Below are positions 43,341 to 52,351 of a DNA stretch of 64,000 nucleotides, in pieces (positions within the stretch are counted from its first letter, which is position 1; each line of letters starts with the position of its first letter). The position numbers were made by a program, and so were the translations under genes. Source of the stretch: CAVZXS01 sp963779325 (GTDB lineage: Bacteria; Bacteroidota; Bacteroidia; Chitinophagales; Chitinophagaceae); NCBI GenBank assembly GCA_963779325.1, contig CAVZXS010000025.1, forward strand, positions 1 to 64,000, read 5' to 3'. The notes beneath the pieces were generated by a model, which ran no database searches, was not told the DNA's origin, and saw only the letters and a list, made by a program, of their open reading frames with translations.

Positions 43341-45212
43341 ATGAAAAAATTCAAGTTCATTTCCTTAATACTGGGAATTGTTTTCACCGGCCTGAATACT
43401 GCGGCTCAAAAATTTGCCGATGCCGATGTAAAAAATATTACGCTTTATCCGCAGCAAAATGATTTCAGAAATGCACTGAATATTTCAGGCATCTGGAAAT
43501 TTCAAAAAGACCCAACAGGTGTAGGTGAAAAAGAACAATGGTTTAATGGCCTTACAAAAAGCCGTTCCATTGCAGTACCCGGAAGCTGGAATGAACAGTT
43601 TGATGATAGCCGGGATTATTTAGATTTAGCATGGTATGAAAAAGAAACTTACATTCCCAATAGTTGGAAAGGGCAACGGATTTTTATTAGAGTTGGTTCT
43701 GCTAACTACGCTGCTAAAATCTGGGTTAATGGAATTCCACTTGGTAAACATGAAGGCGGCCATCTGCCATTTGCTTTTGAAATAAGTTCCGAAGTAAAAT
43801 GGGACGCCAATAACAGGATAACTATTGAAATAGAAAATATTTTAAAACCCGGCCGTGTGCCTACCGGCGGCGCTGTAGCCGGTGGATTTTTTTCCAGCAA
43901 CCCAAGAGCCAATTTTGATTTCTTTCCTTACGCCGGTTTAAACAGGGAAGTATGGTTGTACTCAATTCCTAAGGCAGCTTCTATAAAAGATATCACTATC
44001 AAAACAAATTTTACCAACACAAATGGAGTGGTAGAAGTAAAAGTAGAGCAGGCAGGAAAAGCCGCAAAAGGTAAAGTGGTAATAACAGGAAATAATAAAT
44101 CGTATGAGTCTGCAATAAGTTTCTCTAATGGAGTTGCAACTGCATCTGTAAATATTCCCGATGTTCGTCTATGGTCAACCGAAGACCCGTTTTTATATAA
44201 TGTATCTGTAACTGTTGGTGATGGTAAAAAAACTGCCGACCATTATGAATTAGAAACAGGCGTAAGAACTATTTCTACAAACAGCAAACAAATTTTATTA
44301 AATGGCAAACCGGTTTTCTTAAAAGGTTTTGGCAAGCATGAAGATTATCCCATCTTTGGCCGTGGCACTGCCTATCCCGTTATTGTAAAAGATTATTCAT
44401 TGCTGAAATGGGTGGGTGCAAACTCTTACCGCACGTCGCATTATCCTTACGATGAAGAATACATGCGCATGGCCGACCGTGAAGGAATTTTAATTATTGA
44501 TGAAATACCAGCAGTGGGTTTATATTTTCATGGCGATGCCGAGGAATTAAAATTAAGACAGGCTGCCTGCAAACAATATATTGATGAATTAATTACAAGG
44601 GATAAAAATCATCCTTCGGTAATTATGTGGAGTGTGGCCAACGAACCATTTCCGCCAAGCATTAATCTTTCTCCAACGGATGTAAAAGCCGCTGAACCAA
44701 ATTCAACCCCGCTGTTTGCTGAATTGTTTAAATTAGTGAAAGAAAAAGATCCTACAAGGCTTGCCACATTGGTAGGTGTAATGGGTGGCCCTGTTGAATG
44801 GCTGGCATTGAGTGATGTGGTTTGTATCAATCGCTATTGGGGTTGGTACACAAATCCCGGCGATATAAAAACGGGGGCAGATTTGCTGAGTAAAGAATTG
44901 GATGAGTTGTATGGCAAATTAAAGAAGCCAATTGTAATTACAGAGTTTGGTGCAGACACCTATCCCGGTATGCATGCAGAACAACCGGAAATGTTTACTG
45001 AAGAATACCAGATGGAATTTATAAAAGCATATCTTGATGTGGCAGATACAAAAGATTTTGTTGCAGGCATGCATGTATGGGCATTTGCCGATTTTAAAAC
45101 CGGCCAGGGTATTATCCGTTTTGGCGGCATGAATTATAAAGGCGTTTTTACAAGAGACAGAAAACCAAAAATGGCGGCGCATTTTTTAAAAAGCAGATGG
45201 AATAGCAAGTAA
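43341..45212 (+). CDS. Glycoside hydrolase family 2, probable beta-glucuronidase
   Basis: A 623-aa GH2 enzyme with a signal peptide (MKKFKFISLILGIVFTGLNT to AAQ). The sugar-binding jelly roll, immunoglobulin-like and TIM-barrel domains are in the normal order. The acid/base Glu435 is in SVANEPFPP and the nucleophile Glu535 in ITEFGADTYPG. Overall similarity to bacterial beta-glucuronidases (FGKHEDYPIFGRG, SYRTSHYPYDEEY) and its position before the hexuronate catabolic genes support release of glucuronic acid from glycans in the periplasm or at the surface. Confidence 0.92.
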   Translation: MKKFKFISLILGIVFTGLNTAAQKFADADVKNITLYPQQNDFRNALNISGIWKFQKDPTGVGEKEQWFNGLTKSRSIAVPGSWNEQFDDSRDYLDLAWYEKETYIPNSWKGQRIFIRVGSANYAAKIWVNGIPLGKHEGGHLPFAFEISSEVKWDANNRITIEIENILKPGRVPTGGAVAGGFFSSNPRANFDFFPYAGLNREVWLYSIPKAASIKDITIKTNFTNTNGVVEVKVEQAGKAAKGKVVITGNNKSYESAISFSNGVATASVNIPDVRLWSTEDPFLYNVSVTVGDGKKTADHYELETGVRTISTNSKQILLNGKPVFLKGFGKHEDYPIFGRGTAYPVIVKDYSLLKWVGANSYRTSHYPYDEEYMRMADREGILIIDEIPAVGLYFHGDAEELKLRQAACKQYIDELITRDKNHPSVIMWSVANEPFPPSINLSPTDVKAAEPNSTPLFAELFKLVKEKDPTRLATLVGVMGGPVEWLALSDVVCINRYWGWYTNPGDIKTGADLLSKELDELYGKLKKPIVITEFGADTYPGMHAEQPEMFTEEYQMEFIKAYLDVADTKDFVAGMHVWAFADFKTGQGIIRFGGMNYKGVFTRDRKPKMAAHFLKSRWNSK

Positions 45213-45233
45213 CATTATAAACAAACTCCATTT

Positions 45234-46595
45234 ATGAAGAAGATATTTTATAAAAAATTGATACTTGTTTGCAGCTTCCAGGTATTAATAATATTGTACG
45301 GGTATTCTCAATGGAAATCTCTTTTTAACGGCAAAGACCTCAACGGCTGGAATCAAAAAAATGGCAAGGCCATTTACACGGTTGAAAACGGTGAAATTGT
45401 CGGCACTACGATGCCAAATACCACTAATTCATTTTTGTGCACCAATGAAGAATATGGCGATTTTATATTTGAAGTGGATTTAAAAGTTGAAAATGCGATG
45501 AACTCAGGCGTACAATTCCGCAGCCTTTCAAAACCCGATTATCAAAACAACCGTGTACACGGTTATCAAATGGAAGTGGACCCAACAGACCGTGCATGGA
45601 GCGGCGGCATCTATGATGAAGCTCGCCGGGATTGGCTGTACATTCCAAACATTAATCCTGAAGGAAAAAAAGCATTTAAAAAAGGTGATTGGAATAAATA
45701 CCGCATTGAAGCCGTTGGCAATACCATGCGCACTTTTATAAACGGAATACCTGTTGCACATTTAATTGATGATATGACCGCAAAAGGATTCATCGCTTTA
45801 CAGGTACATGCTATTTATGGCGATATGAAAGAAGGAATGAAAATTCGCTGGAAAAATATCAGGATACAAACCACCAATTTAAAACCGGCTTCTTTGGACA
45901 AAACGCCTGTTATCAATTTACTTTTAAACAATCTTTCCGAACAGGAAAAAGCACAGGGCGTAAAATTATTATTTAATGGAAAAGATTTTACAGGATGGCG
46001 GGCTGTACACAGCAATAATGGTCCAACAAAAAACTGGGTGGTTAAAAATGCTGAATTAACCGTGCTGCCTTCCGATGGTTCAGAAACAGGCAATGATATT
46101 GTAACAACTCAACAGTACGGGGCATTTGAAATGACTTTCGAATTTAAATTTTCCGAAGGCGCTAATTCCGGTGTAAAATATTTTGTAAATGAGGAATTTG
46201 ATTCCGATGGCAAATCGGGCATCGGTTTGGAGTACCAGATTTTGGATGATGAAAAACATCCTGATGCTAAAATGGGAGTAGTGGGAAACAGAACATTGGC
46301 AAGTTTGTATGATTTAATTCCTTCTTATAAATTAGACAAACGTTTTCAACGAAAAATTGGCGATTGGAACCAGGGGCGAATTGTGGTTTATCCAAATAAT
46401 ATTGTGCAACACTGGCTTAATGGGTTTAAAGTAATTGAGTATGAAAGAAAGAGTAATATTTTTGATGCACTTGTAGCCCGTTCAAAATATGAAAAGTATA
46501 AAGGCTTTGCCGCAGGCGATAAAGGAAATATTCTGTTGCAGGATCATGGCAACAATGTTTCTTTCAGGAATATAAAAATCAGGGAGTTGAGGTAG
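45234..46595 (+). CDS. Two-domain DUF1080 protein (3-keto-disaccharide hydrolase-like)
   Basis: A 453-aa secreted protein with an N-terminal hydrophobic signal region and two DUF1080 (lamin-G-like) domains: about 25-215 (SLFNGKDLNGWN, RSGGIYDEARRDW region) and about 235-453 (LLFNGKDFTGW, YQILDDEKHPDAKMG). Proteins of this family cleave 3-keto-glycosides made by a partner oxidoreductase. The next gene is such an oxidoreductase, which supports a glycosidic-bond cleaving route through a 3-keto intermediate. Substrate not shown. Confidence 0.88.
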   Translation: MKKIFYKKLILVCSFQVLIILYGYSQWKSLFNGKDLNGWNQKNGKAIYTVENGEIVGTTMPNTTNSFLCTNEEYGDFIFEVDLKVENAMNSGVQFRSLSKPDYQNNRVHGYQMEVDPTDRAWSGGIYDEARRDWLYIPNINPEGKKAFKKGDWNKYRIEAVGNTMRTFINGIPVAHLIDDMTAKGFIALQVHAIYGDMKEGMKIRWKNIRIQTTNLKPASLDKTPVINLLLNNLSEQEKAQGVKLLFNGKDFTGWRAVHSNNGPTKNWVVKNAELTVLPSDGSETGNDIVTTQQYGAFEMTFEFKFSEGANSGVKYFVNEEFDSDGKSGIGLEYQILDDEKHPDAKMGVVGNRTLASLYDLIPSYKLDKRFQRKIGDWNQGRIVVYPNNIVQHWLNGFKVIEYERKSNIFDALVARSKYEKYKGFAAGDKGNILLQDHGNNVSFRNIKIRELR

Positions 46596-46600
46596 TGAGT

Positions 46601-46714
46601 GGTGAATGGTCAATGGTCAATGGTGAATGGTGAAAGTGTGTGTATGTCTAAAATAGGTTTCCTTTAAAATCCTGTTTCCTTGTCTATTGTTTTTTGCCAA
46701 TTGCTCATTGCTTA
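46601..46714 (+). repeat. Two arrays of five heptamers
   Basis: 46601-46635 consists of five 7-nt units of consensus GGTSAAT (last unit ends in A). 46680-46714 consists of five 7-nt units that all begin TTG and mostly end in A (for example TTGTCTA and TTGCTCA). Both arrays lie in the gap upstream of the oxidoreductase gene and have no coding role. Confidence 0.75.
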
Positions 46715-46730
46715 TTTAAATTTTATAATC

Positions 46731-48086
46731 ATGTCAAACAACCGTCGTGAATTTATTAAAAACACAGTAAAAGCTTCAGCCGCTGTATATGCTGCAAGTA
46801 TGGGCTTTAGTGCAAAAAGTTATGCCAATATCATTGGTGCCAATAACCGTGTACGTGTAGGCGCCATTGGTTTTTCCGACCGTTTCCGGCAATCGCTATT
46901 CCCTTCTTTTGCCAATCACTGCAAAGAATTGAATTTTGATATTGTTGCTGTATCCGATTTGTGGAACAAACGAAGAGATGAAGGAACATCTTTTCTCAAA
47001 GAAAAAATGGGGCATGATATAGTTGGTTGCAGAAACAATGAAGAACTGTACAATTTAAAAAATATAGACACTGTATTTGTCGCCACGTCCGATTTTCAAC
47101 ATGCCTTACATGCTATTGAAGCAGTAAAAGCGGGTTGCGATGCTTATGTAGAAAAGCCATTTGCCGAAACAATGGAAGATAATCGTGCCGCATTAAAAGC
47201 GATAAAAGCAACCGACAGAATTGTACAGATTGGTTCACAAAGAAGAAGCGGCGAAAACTATATGGCAGCTGATAAATTTATTAAAGATGGAAAGTTTGGC
47301 GACATTACCATGGTGGAGTTAACATGGAATGTAAACCAGCCCGGCCGCTGGAGAAGGCCGGCATTGGTTGCACAGTTGCAGGAAAAAGATACTGATTGGA
47401 AACGCTTCTTAATGAACCGTCCTTACGAGTCATGGGATGCAAGAAAATATTTAGAGTACCGTTTGTTCTGGCCCTATTCATCCGGCTTGCCGGGGCAATG
47501 GATGAGCCACCAGATTGATACCGTGCATTGGTTTACCGGTTTAAAACATCCACGCAGTGTAGTGGCCAATGGCGGTATTTATAAGTGGAAAGATGGAAGG
47601 AAAAACTGGGATACGATAACTGCTGTTTTTGATTATGGGCTTCAGGATGCCTCATCAGGTTTCCAGGTTAGTTTTTCTTCAAGGCAACATAATGGTGATG
47701 AAAACCCTTCGGAAATATACTATTCCAATGGTGGAGAATTAAATCTCATCACTAATAAAGTTTCACCTAAAGGCGGCCTGCGTAAAAATTTTGCTGATGC
47801 CATGGGGATGAAAGAAAATTTATTGCCGGAATATGATTTGGCTGATGCAAAAGTAAAAGCGGAAGCATCTGCTAATACAGGTGGCGATATGCTTACATCT
47901 GCTCATGTTCGCAACTGGATGGAATGTATCCGCAGCCGTAAGCAACCCAATGCCCCGGTAGAAGCAGGCTACTACCATTCCATAGCTAACATTATGACCA
48001 CCGCTGCATCAAGAACAGGATTTAAAGCAACCTTTGATGAAAAAACACAGGAAGTAATGGTGGGTGGAAAAGTATTTAAATATTAA
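46731..48086 (+). CDS. Gfo/Idh/MocA-family oxidoreductase with Tat signal
   Basis: A 451-aa NAD(P)-type oxidoreductase from the ATG at 46731. The N-terminus NNRREFIKNTVKASAAVYAA is a twin-arginine signal, so the protein is exported folded with its cofactor. The Rossmann fold has VRVGAIGFSDRFR, and the EKP motif (VEKPFAETMED) is clear. In pathways with DUF1080 proteins such enzymes oxidise a sugar C3 hydroxyl to a ketone, which destabilises the glycosidic bond. The upstream frame to 46680 reaches into the heptamer array and is not used here. Confidence 0.9.
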   Translation: MSNNRREFIKNTVKASAAVYAASMGFSAKSYANIIGANNRVRVGAIGFSDRFRQSLFPSFANHCKELNFDIVAVSDLWNKRRDEGTSFLKEKMGHDIVGCRNNEELYNLKNIDTVFVATSDFQHALHAIEAVKAGCDAYVEKPFAETMEDNRAALKAIKATDRIVQIGSQRRSGENYMAADKFIKDGKFGDITMVELTWNVNQPGRWRRPALVAQLQEKDTDWKRFLMNRPYESWDARKYLEYRLFWPYSSGLPGQWMSHQIDTVHWFTGLKHPRSVVANGGIYKWKDGRKNWDTITAVFDYGLQDASSGFQVSFSSRQHNGDENPSEIYYSNGGELNLITNKVSPKGGLRKNFADAMGMKENLLPEYDLADAKVKAEASANTGGDMLTSAHVRNWMECIRSRKQPNAPVEAGYYHSIANIMTTAASRTGFKATFDEKTQEVMVGGKVFKY

Positions 48087-48096
48087 TAAGAGATTA

Positions 48097-50163
48097 ATGA
48101 ACAGCAGATATATAAAAAGTTTTCTAAATAATATTTACATCCGGGTAGGCTGTATCTGTTATGTATTATTATTTATTTGTTCTTTTGAAAATAAAACTTT
48201 TTCCCAGTTAACTAAACAACCGGTTTTAGGTTCCCGCTCTGTAAAAATGTTAATTGTCAATAATTTACAGTTTAAAGATTTAAACAGAAACAATAAATTA
48301 GATAAATATGAAGACTGGCGGCTGCCCTACACCATTAGAGCTAAAGATTTGCTGCGCAAAATGAGTGTGGAGCAAAAAGCAGGGTTCATGCTCATCAGCA
48401 GCACCCGTTTAAAAAACGACTGGAGTTTTGAAGCCCCTAAAACAACAGAACCTGTAACGAGTGATTTTAATGAAGTTGATTTGGTACAAACCATCAATAT
48501 GTTTTCTAAAAAACTATTGCCCGTTCCTATTATGAGTGCGGCAGGAACAACAAAGGGTGTTACACAATACCATCTTCGTCATTTTATTTTAAGAGCTAAT
48601 ACAAGTACCCAAATTATTGCTGAATGGAGTAATAATCTACAAAGCTTATGCGAAAGCGATGGATTGGGTATACCTGCTATTGTGGCGAGCAATCCAAGAA
48701 ATCATATTACGAAAGATGCTTCAATCGGATTGAGTGTTGGCAAAACTACTTTCTCCACCTGGCCGGGTGAGTTGGGATTATCAGCAACAAGAGATTTAAA
48801 ATTAGTAAGAGAGTTTGCAGAAACCGCCAAACAGGAATGGGCGGCTGTTGGTTTACGTAAGGGTTATATGTACATGGCCGATTTAGCAACAGAACCCCGC
48901 TGGCAAAGAGTAGAGGGAACCTTTGGCGAAAACGCAGAATGGGTAGCAAAAATGATGACAGAAATTGTATTGGGTTTCCAGGGAAATAAATTATCAAACA
49001 AATCTGTTGCTTTAACTACCAAACATTTTCCCGGTGGTGGTGCAACCGAAGGCGGACAAGACCCTCATTTTGATTGGGGAAAGAACGAAGTTTTTCCCGG
49101 CGGCATGTTTAAAAATAATTTGATTCCGTTTAAAGCAGCTATAAAAGCAGGCACTTCTTCCATCATGCCCTACTATTCTATTCCTAATAATACGAAGTAT
49201 GAAAAAATTGCGTATGCATACAACAAAGGCGTATTGCAAAATTTATTGAGAAAAGAATTGGGCTTTAAAGGAATCATCAACTCCGATACCGGCCCCATAG
49301 AAATGATGCCATGGGGAGCAGAAAATTTATCTGTACAGGAAAGATATAAACGTACGCTGGAAGCAGGCATAAATATTTATAGTGGCACTGCCGATCCCGC
49401 CGACTTATTAAAAACAATTAACAGCGGTACGGTAAACATGAAATTGATTGATGAATCGGTGTACAGGCTGCTGATGGAAAAATTTGAACTGGGCCTTTTT
49501 GAAAATCCGTATGTTGATGTGGAAGCTGCTGTACAATTAGTAGGTAATAAAACATTTCAGCAAAAAGCAGATGCAGCATTTCGTAAATCTATTGTATTGC
49601 TTCGCAACCGGGAAAATGTTTTGCCGATGAAGAACAAAACAAAAATCTATTTTGAATCTTATTATCAGAAAAAAGGAGCATCGCCATCAAATATATATCA
49701 GCCTGCTGCAAATAGTTTTGATATTGAGTTTGTAAAAACACCTGATGAGGCCGATGCCATATTGTTGTGGATTACCCCCGGTTCAAAGTCATTGTTTGAT
49801 TCGGATGGTTCTCCCCTCTATTTAGCCTTATCAAAAAATGCTGTTGATATTAATTACATCAACACCCTTATTGCAAAAAAACCAACAGTACTGGTAATTA
49901 ACTATACCAATCCCTGGGTAATTGATGAAATTTATAATGATAAGAATAAAGAAAACGTAAAAGCAGTATTGGCAACTTTTGGCACAACAACAGAAGCATT
50001 ACTGGATGTTGTTACCGGAAAATTTAATCCAACCGGTAAAATGCCATTTACAACTCCGGTTAGTGAAGCAGCAGCACAGCATCAAAAATCGGATGTACCG
50101 GGTTATCTCAAAGGAAAGGATTACCCTCTGTTCAAATATAATGAAGGAATAAGTTATAAATAA
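48097..50163 (+). CDS. Glycoside hydrolase family 3 protein
   Basis: A 688-aa GH3 enzyme from the ATG at 48097; the ATG at 48064 lies inside the preceding gene. It has a hydrophobic signal segment (ICYVLLFICS). The (beta/alpha)8 domain has KHFPGGGATEGGQDPHFDWG and the nucleophile Asp397 in GIINSDTGPIEMMPWG; the second domain contains SIVLLRNRENVLPM. It would remove glucose- or xylose-type residues from the same glycans that carry glucuronic acid. The gap to the oxidoreductase gene is 10 nt. Confidence 0.9.
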   Translation: MNSRYIKSFLNNIYIRVGCICYVLLFICSFENKTFSQLTKQPVLGSRSVKMLIVNNLQFKDLNRNNKLDKYEDWRLPYTIRAKDLLRKMSVEQKAGFMLISSTRLKNDWSFEAPKTTEPVTSDFNEVDLVQTINMFSKKLLPVPIMSAAGTTKGVTQYHLRHFILRANTSTQIIAEWSNNLQSLCESDGLGIPAIVASNPRNHITKDASIGLSVGKTTFSTWPGELGLSATRDLKLVREFAETAKQEWAAVGLRKGYMYMADLATEPRWQRVEGTFGENAEWVAKMMTEIVLGFQGNKLSNKSVALTTKHFPGGGATEGGQDPHFDWGKNEVFPGGMFKNNLIPFKAAIKAGTSSIMPYYSIPNNTKYEKIAYAYNKGVLQNLLRKELGFKGIINSDTGPIEMMPWGAENLSVQERYKRTLEAGINIYSGTADPADLLKTINSGTVNMKLIDESVYRLLMEKFELGLFENPYVDVEAAVQLVGNKTFQQKADAAFRKSIVLLRNRENVLPMKNKTKIYFESYYQKKGASPSNIYQPAANSFDIEFVKTPDEADAILLWITPGSKSLFDSDGSPLYLALSKNAVDINYINTLIAKKPTVLVINYTNPWVIDEIYNDKNKENVKAVLATFGTTTEALLDVVTGKFNPTGKMPFTTPVSEAAAQHQKSDVPGYLKGKDYPLFKYNEGISYK

Positions 50164-50186
50164 GTTGATTGATTAAAACAGTAATT

Positions 50187-51005
50187 ATGTCGTTAGAATT
50201 GTTTTCACTAAAAAATAAAGTAATTGCAGTAACCGGCGGCACCGGGGTGCTGGGCAGCGCTTTTGTAAATGCAATTACAGAATCAAACGGTACTGTTGTC
50301 ATAGTTGGCCTGGATGAAAAAGCCTGTATAGATAAAGCGGATGAAATAATTGCAAACGGAGGTCAGGCATTGGGAATAGGCGCAAATGTTCTTGAGGAAA
50401 ATCAGTTGATAGCAGCAAGAGAAAAAATTTTAACAACATACGGAAGACTTGATGGTCTTGTAAATGCTGCGGGCGGTAATGTACCTGAGGCAGTAGTAGG
50501 AAAAGATGCGGATATATTCAACATGAATATTGAGGGTTTGAAGAAAGCGTTGGTGCTGAACTTATGGGGCAGCATAATTCCTACGCAAATTTTTGGCGCT
50601 GCAATGGCGAAACAAGGTAAGGGCAGCATTGTAAATATTTCTTCTGTAAGCCCTAAAAATGCACTGACTATGGTGCTCGGTTATAGTATGGGGAAAGCCG
50701 CCATTGATATTTACACCAAGTGGTTTGCGGTGGAGGTGGCCAATCGCTATGGCGATAAAATCAGGGTGAATGCAATCACGCCCGGGTTCTTTTTAACCGA
50801 GCAAAACCGAACCTTGTTAACCAACCCCGATGGCAGTTATAAAGAAAGAGCTGAAAAAATTATTCAACATACACCTTTCAAAAAATTTGGACAACCGGAT
50901 GACTTAAAAGGAGCATTGATTTATTTGCTTAGTGATGCTTCATCATTTGTAACCGGTTCAGAAATTTTTGTGGATGGCGGTTTTACAAAATTCAGCGGTG
51001 TATAA
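50187..51005 (+). CDS. uxuB: SDR-type D-mannonate oxidoreductase (fructuronate reductase)
   Basis: A 272-aa short-chain dehydrogenase starting at the ATG at 50187 (MSLELFSLKNK). The cofactor loop is VTGGTGVLGSAF and the catalytic pair is in GYSMGKAAIDIY (Tyr-x3-Lys); the ending IFVDGGFTKFSGV is typical. Its size is that of the SDR mannonate oxidoreductases rather than the longer E. coli UxuB family. It reduces D-fructuronate to D-mannonate. Next to uxuA and uxaC it completes the conversion of glucuronate to 2-keto-3-deoxygluconate. Confidence 0.88.
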   Translation: MSLELFSLKNKVIAVTGGTGVLGSAFVNAITESNGTVVIVGLDEKACIDKADEIIANGGQALGIGANVLEENQLIAAREKILTTYGRLDGLVNAAGGNVPEAVVGKDADIFNMNIEGLKKALVLNLWGSIIPTQIFGAAMAKQGKGSIVNISSVSPKNALTMVLGYSMGKAAIDIYTKWFAVEVANRYGDKIRVNAITPGFFLTEQNRTLLTNPDGSYKERAEKIIQHTPFKKFGQPDDLKGALIYLLSDASSFVTGSEIFVDGGFTKFSGV

Positions 51006-51161
51006 AATAGAAACGCAGATTAAATGGATTGGGCTGATATATATTAATATTTTTTTCGAATTATGAAAAGATTCAACCCCTCCTTGAAGAGACAGAGGAC
51101 ATTTTTAATAAAGAATTGTTTGAAAGGGGTGAGTTGAATACAGTAAGTAAAAAAACCGATT

Positions 51162-52334
51162 ATGAACTATTCAATGATACAAACTATGCGGTGGTACGGT
51201 CCGAAAGACCCCGTAAGTTTAGCAGACATCAGGCAAGCCGGCTGCTCCGGTATTGTTACCGCATTGCACCATATTCCCAATGGAGAACTTTGGCCGGTGG
51301 ATGAAATTAAAAAAAGAAAAAATGAAATTGAAGCCGCCGGTATGGTATGGAGTGTTGTGGAAAGCGTGCCGGTACATGAAAATATTAAAACGCAAACCGG
51401 CGAGTTTAAAAAATTTATTGAAAACTATAAACAGTCCATTCGTAATTTATCCGCCTGTGGTGTAAATATTATTACCTACAATTTTATGCCCGTGCTTGAC
51501 TGGACGAGGACTGATTTGAGCTATACTGTTGAAGATGGCAGTAAAGCGCTTCGTTTTGAAAAAGCGGCTTTTATTGCTTTTGATGTTTTTATGCTTAAAA
51601 GAAAAAATGCGGAAGCGGAATACAGCAGCGAGGAATTGCAACGGGCAAGGCAGCGGTTTGATAAAATGAGCGATGAAGAAAAGCAACAGTTGCAGCGAAA
51701 TATCATTGCAGGCCTGCCCGGTAGTGAAGAAAGTTTTACATTAGAACAGTTTCAGCAGGCATTAAATGCATATGAAGGTATTGACGCAGCTAAACTTCGC
51801 AATCACCTTATTTATTTTTTACAGCAAATCATTCCGGTGGCTGATGCGTGTAATGTAAAAATGGTAATACATCCCGACGACCCGCCATACAGTATACTTG
51901 GTTTACCAAGAGTGGTAAGTACGGCAGAAGATTTTAACGAATTGGCCAATGCAGTTCCTTCTTTCAACAATGGCCTTTGTTTTTGCACAGGCTCTTTTGG
52001 CGTAAGGGCCGATAACAAGTTAACCGAAATAATTAAGCAGTTTGGTGACAGAATAAATTTTATTCATTTACGCAGTACCAGGCGGAATGAGTACGGGGAT
52101 TTTTATGAAGATAACCACCTGCAAGGTGATGTGGACATGTATGCAGTGGTGAAAGAAATAATAAAAGTGATGAGGGAAAGAAAATTGTCAATTCCTATGC
52201 GGCCCGACCACGGTCACCAAATGCTGGATGATTTAAAAAAGAAAACCAATCCGGGTTATTCAGCCATCGGCAGGCTTAGAGGGCTTGCAGAATTGAGGGG
52301 GTTGGAAATGGGTATTTATTGCAGTCTAAGTTAA
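51162..52334 (+). CDS. uxuA: D-mannonate dehydratase
   Basis: A 390-aa TIM-barrel dehydratase. Family landmarks are MRWYGPKDPVSLADIRQAG, GIVTALHHIPNGELW, TYNFMPVLDWTRTDL, VIHPDDPPYSILGLPRV and MRPDHGHQ near the end. It removes water from D-mannonate to give 2-keto-3-deoxy-D-gluconate. It overlaps nothing upstream (156-nt gap from uxuB) and its stop lies 17 nt before the uxaC start. Confidence 0.95.
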   Translation: MNYSMIQTMRWYGPKDPVSLADIRQAGCSGIVTALHHIPNGELWPVDEIKKRKNEIEAAGMVWSVVESVPVHENIKTQTGEFKKFIENYKQSIRNLSACGVNIITYNFMPVLDWTRTDLSYTVEDGSKALRFEKAAFIAFDVFMLKRKNAEAEYSSEELQRARQRFDKMSDEEKQQLQRNIIAGLPGSEESFTLEQFQQALNAYEGIDAAKLRNHLIYFLQQIIPVADACNVKMVIHPDDPPYSILGLPRVVSTAEDFNELANAVPSFNNGLCFCTGSFGVRADNKLTEIIKQFGDRINFIHLRSTRRNEYGDFYEDNHLQGDVDMYAVVKEIIKVMRERKLSIPMRPDHGHQMLDDLKKKTNPGYSAIGRLRGLAELRGLEMGIYCSLS

Positions 52335-52351
52335 AATGTTCAGATTTTTAT

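Noticed and set aside
46680..46730. Extended N-terminus of the Gfo/Idh/MocA protein
   Set aside because: It would translate the heptamer array and displace the twin-arginine signal from the N-terminus.
51116..51304. 62-aa frame at the start of uxuA
   Set aside because: It overlaps the conserved N-terminus of mannonate dehydratase in another frame.
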